From a virus: a DNA stretch of 41,520 bases. Shown here piece after piece: positions 28,051 through 37,470 of the stretch. A program made the position numbers and the translations under genes. The stretch is taken from the IMG/VR virus record IMGVR_UViG_3300042539_000316, positions 1-41,520 of that record; one strand, 5' to 3'. The notes under the pieces were generated by a model. The model was given only the letters and a program-made list of their open reading frames with translations, was not told where the DNA came from and made no database searches. The first letter of the stretch is position 1. Each line of letters begins with the position of its first letter.

Positions 28051-29826
28051 TTAAACGTCAGGTGTCTTTAGACGAGAACCCAACGATGTTTTATCAATAG
28101 CGCCTCGTTGCTGGAACTTAGCGCGTTCTTTAGAGGCAAGCTTCTTAGTTTTAATACCAACTTCAGCACCACCTGTAAGACCAAGTGCTTCACGAGCAAG
28201 GTCTTCTGTTCCAGCTTTCTCGCCATAAAGACCAAGTAGTCTTTGATAATCTTGTTGGTCACGTGATGCGCCTTGGAATGCTCGCTCTGCCAAATCTTGT
28301 TTGCCAGCTTTAGTAATCTCTTCGGCAAACTGCTCAGTAATACCGCCTTGCATTCCAGCGCGAAGCGCTGTGCCACCAACTTCAGCTTTAGTATACATCT
28401 CTCTAGCTTGCGAAGTTGTGTAACGGAATCTGGAGTTAATCGCTTCAAATGCTTTTTCTGAATCAAGCAGGTAAGCAACCATATCCATCTCGCTTAAACC
28501 ATAATAATCTTTGAGCGCTTGTTTAATATTATTGTCTGCATTTTGTAATGCTGACTTTGCAATATTTACACGTTCTGTAATTTCAGAAACGCTTGTTCCA
28601 AGCTCTGCTATAAACTTAGTAAAATCTTCTTGCTGGTCGTAGAACCCAGGAGGTAACCCAGCCTCAGACATAATCTCACGGTAAGCAGCCTCGGTCTTAA
28701 CGTATTCTGCAGGTGTTAATAGGCGGTCACCAGGGTTACCTTTGCCATCAGCCATACGCTTACGTATAACTTCATTAGCAGCAAACCTTGTTTTATATGC
28801 ATCGCTGTTATAGATAGAGTTAAGAATCTGTGCATCGGTAGGTGCTATGTTATCTGCATATACCTGGTCTACTGATTTAACTAGTGAATCAAGAAATGAT
28901 TGACCAAGACCAGTATTCTCAAACATCTTCATTACAGCATCACGGGCTGAGTAATCTTTATATTCATCAATTACTTGCTCTGAGCCATCAGAGAAGAGCG
29001 ATACAACTTGTACGGTTCCGCCTTTTTGACGGCGAGTAATTTGACCAGTCATGGTTGGCTTAGACTTAAGGGTATTAAACTCTCCTTGAAGTGCAGTAAG
29101 TTGTTTATTTAACGAATCAATTACACTTTGAAGTTTAGAATCACTAGTAGAACCACCAGTAGAACCACCAGTAGAGCCACCAGTAGAGCCACCAGTAGAG
29201 CCACCAGTAGAGCCAGGAGTTCCAAAGAAAACTTTTGCCCAAGTTCTATTTCGCTCTTGCCAAACCCAGCGGTTACCTGGTCCTGGGTCTTCGGTTGGTT
29301 TGTCCTCAAATGCTGCATCTCGGTCTGCACGGTCAGCGTTTTGCTTGGTAATTAAGTCGTATAAAGCAGTACCTTTTTTTGCGGTAATACCACTGCGCCA
29401 ATGAGTTACAGTATCCGATTCACCTGTATCAACTCGGTCAGAGCTACCTGTAGCACCTTTGATTACATCTTTACCGCTTGCTGCAGCAGCATCTGCTACA
29501 GCCTTATTAGCTTCTACTTGAGCAGGGCTTAGTCCTGTTACTGGGTCGCGTCTGTAATATGCATCATCATCTGGAGTTACTGCACCTTTAGGTACTTTGG
29601 AATTACTTAATGATGGTGATTCGAGAGATTCAAGATTCTGTACTGATGCACCACCACGATATACCAAATCTGGGGTTACGCTAGCACCACCGCGATACAC
29701 CAAGTCTGGAGTTACAGCAGGCTTATCAGGCGTAGCGCCAGCATTAGCCTGTGCAGATTGAGTAATCTCTTGATTGATTGACTCTAAATCGTAACCGCCA
29801 TCTAAAAGCAATTCAGTTAAGCGCAT
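28051..29826 (-). CDS. Large structural protein with tandem repeats
   Basis: Encodes 591 residues. A 12-residue unit VTPDLVYRGGAS occurs twice near residue 40-62; a flexible linker of GGST repeats (DNA repeats 29146-29217) lies near 205-228; then coiled-coil-like and helical regions to the C-terminus, which is basic. It is one of four large genes between portal and scaffold and probably an internal or ejected virion protein. Confidence 0.72.
   Translation of the reverse strand: MRLTELLLDGGYDLESINQEITQSAQANAGATPDKPAVTPDLVYRGGASVTPDLVYRGGASVQNLESLESPSLSNSKVPKGAVTPDDDAYYRRDPVTGLSPAQVEANKAVADAAAASGKDVIKGATGSSDRVDTGESDTVTHWRSGITAKKGTALYDLITKQNADRADRDAAFEDKPTEDPGPGNRWVWQERNRTWAKVFFGTPGSTGGSTGGSTGGSTGGSTGGSTSDSKLQSVIDSLNKQLTALQGEFNTLKSKPTMTGQITRRQKGGTVQVVSLFSDGSEQVIDEYKDYSARDAVMKMFENTGLGQSFLDSLVKSVDQVYADNIAPTDAQILNSIYNSDAYKTRFAANEVIRKRMADGKGNPGDRLLTPAEYVKTEAAYREIMSEAGLPPGFYDQQEDFTKFIAELGTSVSEITERVNIAKSALQNADNNIKQALKDYYGLSEMDMVAYLLDSEKAFEAINSRFRYTTSQAREMYTKAEVGGTALRAGMQGGITEQFAEEITKAGKQDLAERAFQGASRDQQDYQRLLGLYGEKAGTEDLAREALGLTGGAEVGIKTKKLASKERAKFQQRGAIDKTSLGSRLKTPDV
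29146..29217. repeat. Six 12-bp tandem repeats in a structural gene
   Basis: AGTAGAGCCACC-type units repeat six times in register, the first two with AA for AG at one site and the last ending CCAGG. They encode a Gly-Gly-Ser-Thr linker. Copy number may vary between isolates. Confidence 0.8.
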
Positions 29827-29829
29827 GTA

Positions 29830-31167
29830 TTATCCTAAGAATCCGAAGTCTTGCAGAATCTTCTGCCCGATATTTGTATACTCTTCTTTTGCACGGCTGG
29901 TGTATTGCCACTTAGGGCTTTTACGTGCCATGGTTTTAGCTTGATAAAGATTCATCGGTGCGATGTTTCCTTTTTCATCTTGCTGATTTAGAATCCTGTA
30001 TAGGAAGTCATCATTCAAATCTAATGATTTAGGGTCTTCTTCCCATTCATTTGCTAATGCAGTAACCCATGGGTCGGCTGCTTCGCGTAGGCTTAGACCA
30101 CGATTAAGCTGGTCTGTAAGACCAGGATACATGGACTTAGCACGGGCTTCTAATTCGTTGTCTACATCTTCTGGGTTAACAGTCCCAGCAATAAGACCAC
30201 GGGTATTAGATTCAAGCCATCTACTAAATCCAGCATTAGATGTTGTGGCTGGATACCCATAATCATCTGCCACTTTATATAAAGATTCAGCAATCGCTTC
30301 TACTTTACCACCAAGGTCGTAGACAATCTTGCCATTAGGTAAAATTCTTTTCTTGCTGAAGTCAATTGAATCAGCCATTAACTTATTAAAGTAATCTTGG
30401 TTATAGTTAACTACATTACCCTTAACATTAGCTGACTTCATCATTGCTTGCTCTGCAAGCTTTATGGCTGTTTCAGCATCAAGGGTTATACCCATTTGGT
30501 AATACTTCTTGACAATTGCTTCAGCGTTTGCTTTTAAGTCTGCTTGATATGTAGCTGGGTTAGAGTCTTTGAAGAACTGATATTTACGCCAGTCGTCTGT
30601 ATTATTCCTAAACCAGTCTGTTTCTTTCAAGATAGCCATAGCTAAGTCTGGGTCTGTAACTACTCCACCAATTTTTGTTTTGCCATCTTCGCTCATACCC
30701 ATGATTCGGTTAAGTGCTTTAACCAAAGATGCATCCTGCTTAAGAATAGAAGCTGCAATACTAAAACGAGCAGCAAGTTGCTCCATAGAAAATGTATCTT
30801 GAGTTAGGTTGGTATTGATGTTTCCACCAGCGACTACGGTATCTGCACCTAAATTAGAACCAGGAATCTTTGTAGTATCGGCAGCTGCTTTAACAGCATC
30901 AGCAACACTATTTCCTCCATCATCTACAAGCGGTCCACCCATACCAGGAGCGCGACGGGCAGTGTCAACAGATAGCTGCTTATTAGCAGTAGATTCTTTT
31001 GTTTCGTTAACCGCATCTGGAATAACAATCTTCTGACCAGCGCGAATTAAATTCGGGTCTGTAATACCAGGGTTTGCCTGTAATAATTTCTTTACTGTAG
31101 TGCCATAAGCTTTAGCAATACCAGTAAGTGTGTCGCCTTTTTTTACTGAATGTGTCTTACGTGCCAT
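29830..31167 (-). CDS. Structural protein with N-terminal LysM domain
   Basis: Encodes 445 residues. HSVKKGDTLTGIAKAYGTTVKKLLQANPG and GQKIVIP (about 6-50) form a LysM domain, which binds peptidoglycan; the rest is helical with no enzyme motif seen. Likely an internal or ejected virion protein that touches the cell wall during entry. TAATG coupling upstream. Confidence 0.76.
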   Translation of the reverse strand: MARKTHSVKKGDTLTGIAKAYGTTVKKLLQANPGITDPNLIRAGQKIVIPDAVNETKESTANKQLSVDTARRAPGMGGPLVDDGGNSVADAVKAAADTTKIPGSNLGADTVVAGGNINTNLTQDTFSMEQLAARFSIAASILKQDASLVKALNRIMGMSEDGKTKIGGVVTDPDLAMAILKETDWFRNNTDDWRKYQFFKDSNPATYQADLKANAEAIVKKYYQMGITLDAETAIKLAEQAMMKSANVKGNVVNYNQDYFNKLMADSIDFSKKRILPNGKIVYDLGGKVEAIAESLYKVADDYGYPATTSNAGFSRWLESNTRGLIAGTVNPEDVDNELEARAKSMYPGLTDQLNRGLSLREAADPWVTALANEWEEDPKSLDLNDDFLYRILNQQDEKGNIAPMNLYQAKTMARKSPKWQYTSRAKEEYTNIGQKILQDFGFLG

Positions 31168-31946
31168 TACTCCACCACCAATCCAATGCGATTAGGGTCT
31201 GATAAAGCTTGGTCAACTAACTTAAGGAAGTTCTTGACCGCAAAATTCTCTGCATAATCTGGATTAGACCTTGCGTATTCGACAGCAAAACGTGTTGGGT
31301 CAAACCCAGTTTTGCTTACACCACCAGTTTTAGATGTAGATATGACCCCGCCCGTGCCTGGTGCGGTAGTCGTTGTCGATGTATAGACAGAAGGTTCTTT
31401 CTTGGCAGCCTGATTAACAGCCTTTTGGTAGGCAAGTATCTCATTAGCCCCAGCTTCACGACCTAGTTCCGACTTAAATCCAGCGGTAATATCAGAAGCA
31501 GCAGATGATGTGCTGTATTCAGTAACAGTTGTCTGCTCAGCTTTAGTAGTTCCATACTTTTTTCCAGAGCCAGCGGTTGCATAATCTGATGGGTCAAGAG
31601 CTGCAAGAAAACCAGATGGTCTTCCGTTTGAGCCAGACCCTGGGGTCTGGGTCCAATCAACTGCATCTCTCCAAACAGAATTCCATTTAGATTTTGGAAT
31701 ACCAAGTGCGGTTAAGTTCTTTACAAAATCATCGTAATACCCGCGAGCTGGTGTTCCCTTTGGGGCTTTAGCAGCAACTAATCTAAACCAACCATAAGCT
31801 TCTGTTGCTGCAACTCCACCTTGTATTCCAGGAAGCTGGATAGCTGGAGTACGTGGATTAAAGCCAGTAGGATTAAATCCAGAGGTAGATGACGGCTTCT
31901 CTAAGTAATCAGGTACTCCGTTATTGTTTTCGTCTTTAACTGCCAT
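31167..31946 (-). CDS. Structural protein with calcium-binding-like motif
   Basis: Encodes 259 residues. The start MAVKDENNNGVPDYLEKP contains DENNNGVPDYLE, which matches the calcium-binding loop of thrombospondin-type repeats. Then a GxN-rich segment, an Ala/Gly/Thr-rich linker and helical ends. ATG at 31946 overlaps the large gene's stop (TAATG) with GAGGA upstream. Function unknown; likely an internal virion component. Confidence 0.72.
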   Translation of the reverse strand: MAVKDENNNGVPDYLEKPSSTSGFNPTGFNPRTPAIQLPGIQGGVAATEAYGWFRLVAAKAPKGTPARGYYDDFVKNLTALGIPKSKWNSVWRDAVDWTQTPGSGSNGRPSGFLAALDPSDYATAGSGKKYGTTKAEQTTVTEYSTSSAASDITAGFKSELGREAGANEILAYQKAVNQAAKKEPSVYTSTTTTAPGTGGVISTSKTGGVSKTGFDPTRFAVEYARSNPDYAENFAVKNFLKLVDQALSDPNRIGLVVE

Positions 31947-34900
31947 TAGTTCCTCACCGCAAGTTCTTCGCTTAGTTCGGGCATGTTGTTTAACCATCTA
32001 TATGCAAATGCTGCAAATTCATCTGATGCAGTTTGCAAGTAATCATAATGAAATTGTGCAAACTCGGTCTTAAGACGAGTCTTGCGGTCATCAGTGTTAG
32101 CTGTTTCAGTATAAATTTCTTTGAATTTCTTAGCTTGTTCTAACCAGAAAGTAATCTCTTCCCACTTGTTTCCGCTTTTGTAAGCATGAGAACGCCAGTT
32201 AGTATCTTCAGCAATTTTCTCAACCGTAGGGATAAGACCACGCCAGTAGTCTTCACGGTTATCGTTGTAAGCCTGTACCCATCCTGGGAAGTCATCGGCA
32301 ATATCATCGACGATACGATTAAATTGTTCTTTGATACCGCTACGTTCGTACATTACTTCTTGAGTTGAACGAATCCCGTATTGATACATCAGCGCATCGC
32401 GCCATTCCATAGCCTTCTGGTATTCAGCCCAACCACGGCGAGCTTCTACTTCATCCTTGACATCTCGAACCGATTTCTTGCTGGTAATCGCAACATCAAC
32501 TTCGCCTGGAAACTTTAATCTTTTATAGATTGCAGCAACTTCTGTAGAATACTCAGAGTTTGTAGTAAGGTCACTGTCATACCCTGATGAGAGCATTCCA
32601 GCATACTTAGTTCCATATCGACCAACCGACTCAAGCAATCCACCTTGTTCACCGAACTGACGGATAATCTTTATGTCGTTACGTGTCGCTGCAAACCCTG
32701 CATTGTTACGTTGGTTGGAACCAATTAACGCTAGAGCATCTATTCCCCATTGGTCTATCATGACCTTCTGAGCCATCTCGTAGTCGCCTTTGAATTCTTC
32801 TACCAAGTCTGCATAATATGAAGTGGCAGCGCGAGTAACTGGGTCAAACGATGTAGCTATTGGTCCACCAAATTGAACTGCAGAACGAATCAGCATCATT
32901 ACGCCAGCAGACTTAGCTGCTTGCTGTGGTGTTGGCGGATTGCCAACACGACCGTTTCTATCCCATTCAGAATAAGCAACTTTGTATTGAGCAAGGATTT
33001 CATCTACTGCTCGGTTGGAACCTTCTCCACCCATCAGTAACCTTATAGCGTCTACAAAAGATTTTTGATACCCTGGGAATATTGTTTGTAATGTTGTATC
33101 TACAAGACCAGAACCTTGTGACGGGTATCCGCCGTATAGAACGCTGTTTTCAAACACGTCATCGCCAAGCGTATTACGCATTGCCTGAGCAATGTCTTCG
33201 CCGTACATCTTAAATAGGCGATTATCAAATCCATTTTTAATTAACTCAGATATGCCAACAGAACCAAACCAAGATACGGATGGGTCTGCAATCATGAATT
33301 CCATTTGTTTTGGATTCCATCGAACACCGCCACCACGTTCATCTGTGTATGGCTTAAGAGCTGACTTTGCCCAGTTTGGTAACTTGTCGCCAAAAGGTAA
33401 TGGATACTTAACGCTTACTGCAGTACCAGGCGGAACATCTTTCATACTTTTATACGTGTTACCGTCTTGGTCTTCGTATGCTTCAAAATTATCAAAGGCA
33501 GTAGCAATACTGTTATACCAGTAAGCATTCATTGGGTTACGAGCCATCAAGCGAATTGCCACATACTGACTGTTAAAGAAAGCTAGAGGGAAGCTCATTG
33601 CATAACGTGCCAAGTACATACCGTTAGTTAGTCGCCTTGACGAATAAAGAGTTCTCTCTACGCGAGCAAGTGCATTACGATATGCAATCTGACGCAATTC
33701 ATTATTTACTACTGCATCAGATGGTTTAATTCCTGCACGTTCTGCTGCATTGATAAGGGTCTTAAGTTCATCGCGAGCATATGACAAGAACAGTGGGTTA
33801 CGAGCCATTCTATTTTCAGAATAAGCTAATACTTTCCAAGCTGTATCTATACCGCCAGATACTTTAGCAAATCCTCGCTCAGCGTTATTTAAGTCACTAA
33901 GGCTTACATTCGGTCCATCAATGGATTCTAGTAAGTCTGTCCTACCGATAAGCGCAGCTTCTACCTCTTTAGGGCTAACGTTGCGGTTTAATATAAGTTG
34001 ACGTAGTTCAGGGCTTGGATACATTCTCATTAGCTTGTCTTGAGTTTCATCAATCCAAGCGTTAAAATCATCTCTTGTCATTGGTCTGCCATAACGAGAT
34101 TCCATACGGCGACGGTATTCTTTACCAGCTGGACTATACAACCAAGCCATGACATCTGACTTATTATCACCACGGAGCATCATGCCTACTGGCATGTCTA
34201 GCTCGTTGCGAATCTGGCGGTTAGCTATATGTGATAACGCATTCCAATATGGTTTGCCTTCACTACGGCTAATCTTTACAAATCTAGTTCCGTCGTATTT
34301 AACACGACGACCAATTTCAGATTGCATTGATGCTGCATAAAAATTCTGAGCAGTATCTATTTCATCCATGTAAGCGCCAACGCCACGGATGTTTGGGTCA
34401 GCCAATCCTGCAATAGTATATTTATTACCGCTAGCGCTGGTAATTATTTCTGATTCTCTACCCAGTGTCTTGATATCTTTAAGGTCGCCACGACCAAAAG
34501 CGATTGGTAAAAGTTCAGCGCGTTCTGTTTCAATTAACTTTGAGTACCCATTTACCATATCAGCAGACCTAGAAAGAGCATCGTCTGCGTTTGAAAACGC
34601 AGCTGCTGCTCTATAATAATCATCTTGAGCTGCTTGGTATGCAGCATGAACATCTGGGTCATTGGACTTACCAGCACGTGCTGCAAGCCTATCTCGTTTA
34701 GCTGTAGCTGTAGCTAGTAGGCTCTCAGCATCGTCAAATAATTGTTGAGCGTTTTCCCATTCAACAATTTTTGGTTCAACTTCATTACGATACTTTTGTA
34801 TTCGAGTAAGTTTTTCTTTTTCTACTCTACGGGCTTTAGCTTGTGGGCTTCCAGGAATAAATCTTTTTAATCTTTCAGCTCTTAAAGATGAGTTGTAAAG

Positions 34901-36889
34901 AGCATTACTTACTCCAGGAATTGCATTACGTATAATCTCAGTTGATTCTAAAGCCATGCTTGCACGGCTCATTGGGTCAATCATAGAGTTTTTCGGAATA
35001 TAAGCAAGGCGAATAAGATTTAGATTACTAAAAGCCATGTTAAGTAAATCAAGAAATTCGCCTATACGCATTCCTCCACGAGCAATTGTTGCTCGTGTTA
35101 CATCTTTGCGTGACACTACTCCAGATTGATTGCCACGTAAATGAAAAATTATATCTTGTTCAAGTTTTGCAAAATCAAGCATTGGTAATGTTTGAGCTTC
35201 ATTAGATGGTGATATAAAGTTCTGAACGTTTAAGTTGCCATCTTCTGGAACATATCCATTTTTAGCTGCATAAGATTTAAGGGTCTGACGTTTATCAGAT
35301 ACGCCAGCATGCCAGCCTTTCATTTGAGCAATAGCACTTTCCATTGACCGTACATCTTGTAAATCTACAACTCCGTAACGCTTTGCCATAAGCTCTAATA
35401 TCTCTTGTTCTATTTCAGTAAGAACAATCGCACGAGTTGTATCGTCTTGAGCTTTAAGAAGCTTGCTTGCTGCACGGCGCTTGAAAAGCGCTCCTTCGGT
35501 TCCTTTAAGGAACATGACACGGTTTAGGTCAGATACTAAATCGCCAGCAGCTTCAAACTTACGAGGGTTAGAAATGTTAATGTGACCTTGAGGTCTACCA
35601 GAACCAGTCCATGCTATTACGCGGATAACGCGGTCGTATGCATCAGACTGATACACTTTGACTTTCCAAGCATTATTACCTTCAGCGCCAAAAAGTTTTA
35701 AGTCGCCATACTTAGCTTGATTAGTAATCTTTTTACGAGCCAAGCCTAGGGATTCAAGTGCTGCATACTTACCTGGTTGGTAAGTTTCAACTACGCCTTT
35801 TTTTGTCTTGTCTAAGAAGTCATCAAGTGCGTTTGCAAAATCTCTATCAGTTGACTTTTTAGCATCAATGATTCTTTGATACCGTTCAGTTAACTTAGGT
35901 GTAAGTTCGTCAAGACCTACTTCGCTAAAGTCAGAAAGTGGTTTAGTAAGAGTTATACCGTAGTTATCTAAATGGTCAGCTTTAAGTGGGTTACTTTCAA
36001 AAAATCGTAAAAATGCTGCAGTGTCGCCACGTTCTGCTAACAAATAATCAGATACATCTTTATGGTTATTAAGACGAGAAACTATAGCAGCTGTTCGATA
36101 TGGGTTAGATGTTTCACTAACAAGCGGGTTGGCTGTAAGTTTGCTTACATCTGTTTCGTTTACTAAATCATCTACAAGTACAGTAAGACCACTACGTGTA
36201 CGTTGCTCTATTGGTAAAACTTGGTCTGCAACAATGTTATCAAGCTGTGTCCTAAAGGTATTCATATCTTCAGGAGTTACAAGTTTTTTAGAACCAACGA
36301 CTTTCTTAGCTCCTGCACGAGTGGCAGTTCCTACGCCTTTAGTTCCAAGTAACGCTAAACCAATATCGGTAGCACCTGAAGCGAATATACCAATCCATTC
36401 ATCACGAAATGCTTTATCGCGTTTCTTGTCATTAAAGATATCAAAATCTTTATCGAACATGGTTGGGTTAGTAACAGACCCAAGTACTGGAGAAGCTACT
36501 TTGCCTACTGCTCCAGCTAAAGCTTGACCCATAGAAATCTTTTCGGATTGCTTTTTAGCAAAACGAAAGTTTTCAATTATGTTACTACCTCTGCCTGCGA
36601 TTGCAGCTTGTGGTGTTAACAATGCAGTAGATACGCCTTGGGTAAGCGGTTGAACTACACGCTCCCCAAACCCTTCCATGAATCTCATAGCTGGGTTAAC
36701 AAACCAGCCAGTTAATCTATTTTTCTTACCAGCTTCAATAGCGCCAGCTACTTTAGGAATAATTGCTTGTTCAATTTTTCCGACTTTAGTACTGTCGGTT
36801 TGTTGTTTCTTAAATTTATCTATTTTAGAAAGCGGACCTTGAGGCGTGTTTTCTTCATAGTACTTATCAAATGGGTCTACTTGACTCAT
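31946..36889 (-). CDS. 1647-residue virion protein, possible internal/ejection protein
   Basis: This is the largest gene in the window. The start MSQVDPFDKYYEE is followed by an Ala/Gly-rich region near 100-190, long helical regions (about 680-790 with QLFDDAESLLATATAKRDRL), and a mixed region with AMSFPLAFFNSQYVAIRLMA at about 1100. No lysozyme, polymerase or peptidase motif is visible. Size and position between portal and capsid suggest an ejected internal virion protein or a tape-measure analogue. AGGAGG precedes the start. Confidence 0.7.
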   Translation of the reverse strand: MSQVDPFDKYYEENTPQGPLSKIDKFKKQQTDSTKVGKIEQAIIPKVAGAIEAGKKNRLTGWFVNPAMRFMEGFGERVVQPLTQGVSTALLTPQAAIAGRGSNIIENFRFAKKQSEKISMGQALAGAVGKVASPVLGSVTNPTMFDKDFDIFNDKKRDKAFRDEWIGIFASGATDIGLALLGTKGVGTATRAGAKKVVGSKKLVTPEDMNTFRTQLDNIVADQVLPIEQRTRSGLTVLVDDLVNETDVSKLTANPLVSETSNPYRTAAIVSRLNNHKDVSDYLLAERGDTAAFLRFFESNPLKADHLDNYGITLTKPLSDFSEVGLDELTPKLTERYQRIIDAKKSTDRDFANALDDFLDKTKKGVVETYQPGKYAALESLGLARKKITNQAKYGDLKLFGAEGNNAWKVKVYQSDAYDRVIRVIAWTGSGRPQGHINISNPRKFEAAGDLVSDLNRVMFLKGTEGALFKRRAASKLLKAQDDTTRAIVLTEIEQEILELMAKRYGVVDLQDVRSMESAIAQMKGWHAGVSDKRQTLKSYAAKNGYVPEDGNLNVQNFISPSNEAQTLPMLDFAKLEQDIIFHLRGNQSGVVSRKDVTRATIARGGMRIGEFLDLLNMAFSNLNLIRLAYIPKNSMIDPMSRASMALESTEIIRNAIPGVSNALYNSSLRAERLKRFIPGSPQAKARRVEKEKLTRIQKYRNEVEPKIVEWENAQQLFDDAESLLATATAKRDRLAARAGKSNDPDVHAAYQAAQDDYYRAAAAFSNADDALSRSADMVNGYSKLIETERAELLPIAFGRGDLKDIKTLGRESEIITSASGNKYTIAGLADPNIRGVGAYMDEIDTAQNFYAASMQSEIGRRVKYDGTRFVKISRSEGKPYWNALSHIANRQIRNELDMPVGMMLRGDNKSDVMAWLYSPAGKEYRRRMESRYGRPMTRDDFNAWIDETQDKLMRMYPSPELRQLILNRNVSPKEVEAALIGRTDLLESIDGPNVSLSDLNNAERGFAKVSGGIDTAWKVLAYSENRMARNPLFLSYARDELKTLINAAERAGIKPSDAVVNNELRQIAYRNALARVERTLYSSRRLTNGMYLARYAMSFPLAFFNSQYVAIRLMARNPMNAYWYNSIATAFDNFEAYEDQDGNTYKSMKDVPPGTAVSVKYPLPFGDKLPNWAKSALKPYTDERGGGVRWNPKQMEFMIADPSVSWFGSVGISELIKNGFDNRLFKMYGEDIAQAMRNTLGDDVFENSVLYGGYPSQGSGLVDTTLQTIFPGYQKSFVDAIRLLMGGEGSNRAVDEILAQYKVAYSEWDRNGRVGNPPTPQQAAKSAGVMMLIRSAVQFGGPIATSFDPVTRAATSYYADLVEEFKGDYEMAQKVMIDQWGIDALALIGSNQRNNAGFAATRNDIKIIRQFGEQGGLLESVGRYGTKYAGMLSSGYDSDLTTNSEYSTEVAAIYKRLKFPGEVDVAITSKKSVRDVKDEVEARRGWAEYQKAMEWRDALMYQYGIRSTQEVMYERSGIKEQFNRIVDDIADDFPGWVQAYNDNREDYWRGLIPTVEKIAEDTNWRSHAYKSGNKWEEITFWLEQAKKFKEIYTETANTDDRKTRLKTEFAQFHYDYLQTASDEFAAFAYRWLNNMPELSEELAVRN

Positions 36890-37043
36890 CTGGGGTAGCC
36901 TCCTCTTTATCCGTCAATTCCTCTAACATTGCATATCGGTCATCGTCGGAGTCGAAAGGGAAACGTGCTAAATCCCATGCCAACGGAGCCATGTCAAAAC
37001 CAAGATACTCAAGATTCTCCTCGAATTTCTTTAGTATCTTCAT
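36867..37043 (-). CDS. Small acidic protein before the giant gene
   Basis: Encodes 58 residues, acidic, with MAPLAWDLARFPFDSDDD. The start overlaps the upstream stop (ATGA) and its 3' end overlaps the giant gene by 23 bases in another frame. Too short to be a scaffold; possibly a chaperone or assembly factor for its giant neighbour. Confidence 0.62.
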   Translation of the reverse strand: MKILKKFEENLEYLGFDMAPLAWDLARFPFDSDDDRYAMLEELTDKEEATPDESSRPI

Positions 37044-37462
37044 TCTTGCTGACTCCGTAGGTATTTCACAAAAGCTTTCATTGTTCCTGAAGAATCTGGC
37101 GAATCGGCAAACTGCATCATCAATGGCAAGTATTTGCCGATTTTCGCCAAATCTTCTAATTGAGTATCGACTGGTGACTTAAGTCCGAGTACTTCTCGAC
37201 CTGGTCCTGGACCAGCATCGACACCTGCAGTAACAGGTTCTCCTGGTCTTTGAGTTGGAGCAGATAATGGAATGACGCTAGACATAAGATTATCCATACC
37301 ACCACGACCAGGAGCACGGTTAGACCGTGCCATTGGTGCGCCTTGTTGCTGTTCGGCAAATTCTTTCTGTTCGCCGTAAGCAGCATTAGGTAATCTCTTG
37401 ATACCTTGGCGGTCAGTTCGTTTTGCGAATGGACCAGGACCCGAAGGTTGCATCATTGACAT
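37040..37462 (-). CDS. Hypothetical structural-block protein
   Basis: Encodes 140 residues: a Pro/Gly/Gln-rich disordered N-terminal half (SGPGPFAKRTDRQG; GRGGMDNLMS) and a helical C-terminus (LEDLAKIGKYLPLMMQFAD). AGGT upstream. Unknown; perhaps a minor portal- or head-associated protein. Confidence 0.68.
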   Translation of the reverse strand: MSMMQPSGPGPFAKRTDRQGIKRLPNAAYGEQKEFAEQQQGAPMARSNRAPGRGGMDNLMSSVIPLSAPTQRPGEPVTAGVDAGPGPGREVLGLKSPVDTQLEDLAKIGKYLPLMMQFADSPDSSGTMKAFVKYLRSQQE

Positions 37463-37470
37463 TTATTTAC

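Noticed and set aside
36129-36527. 132-codon rightward frame opposite the 1647-residue gene
   Set aside because: Antisense shadow; no signal for expression.
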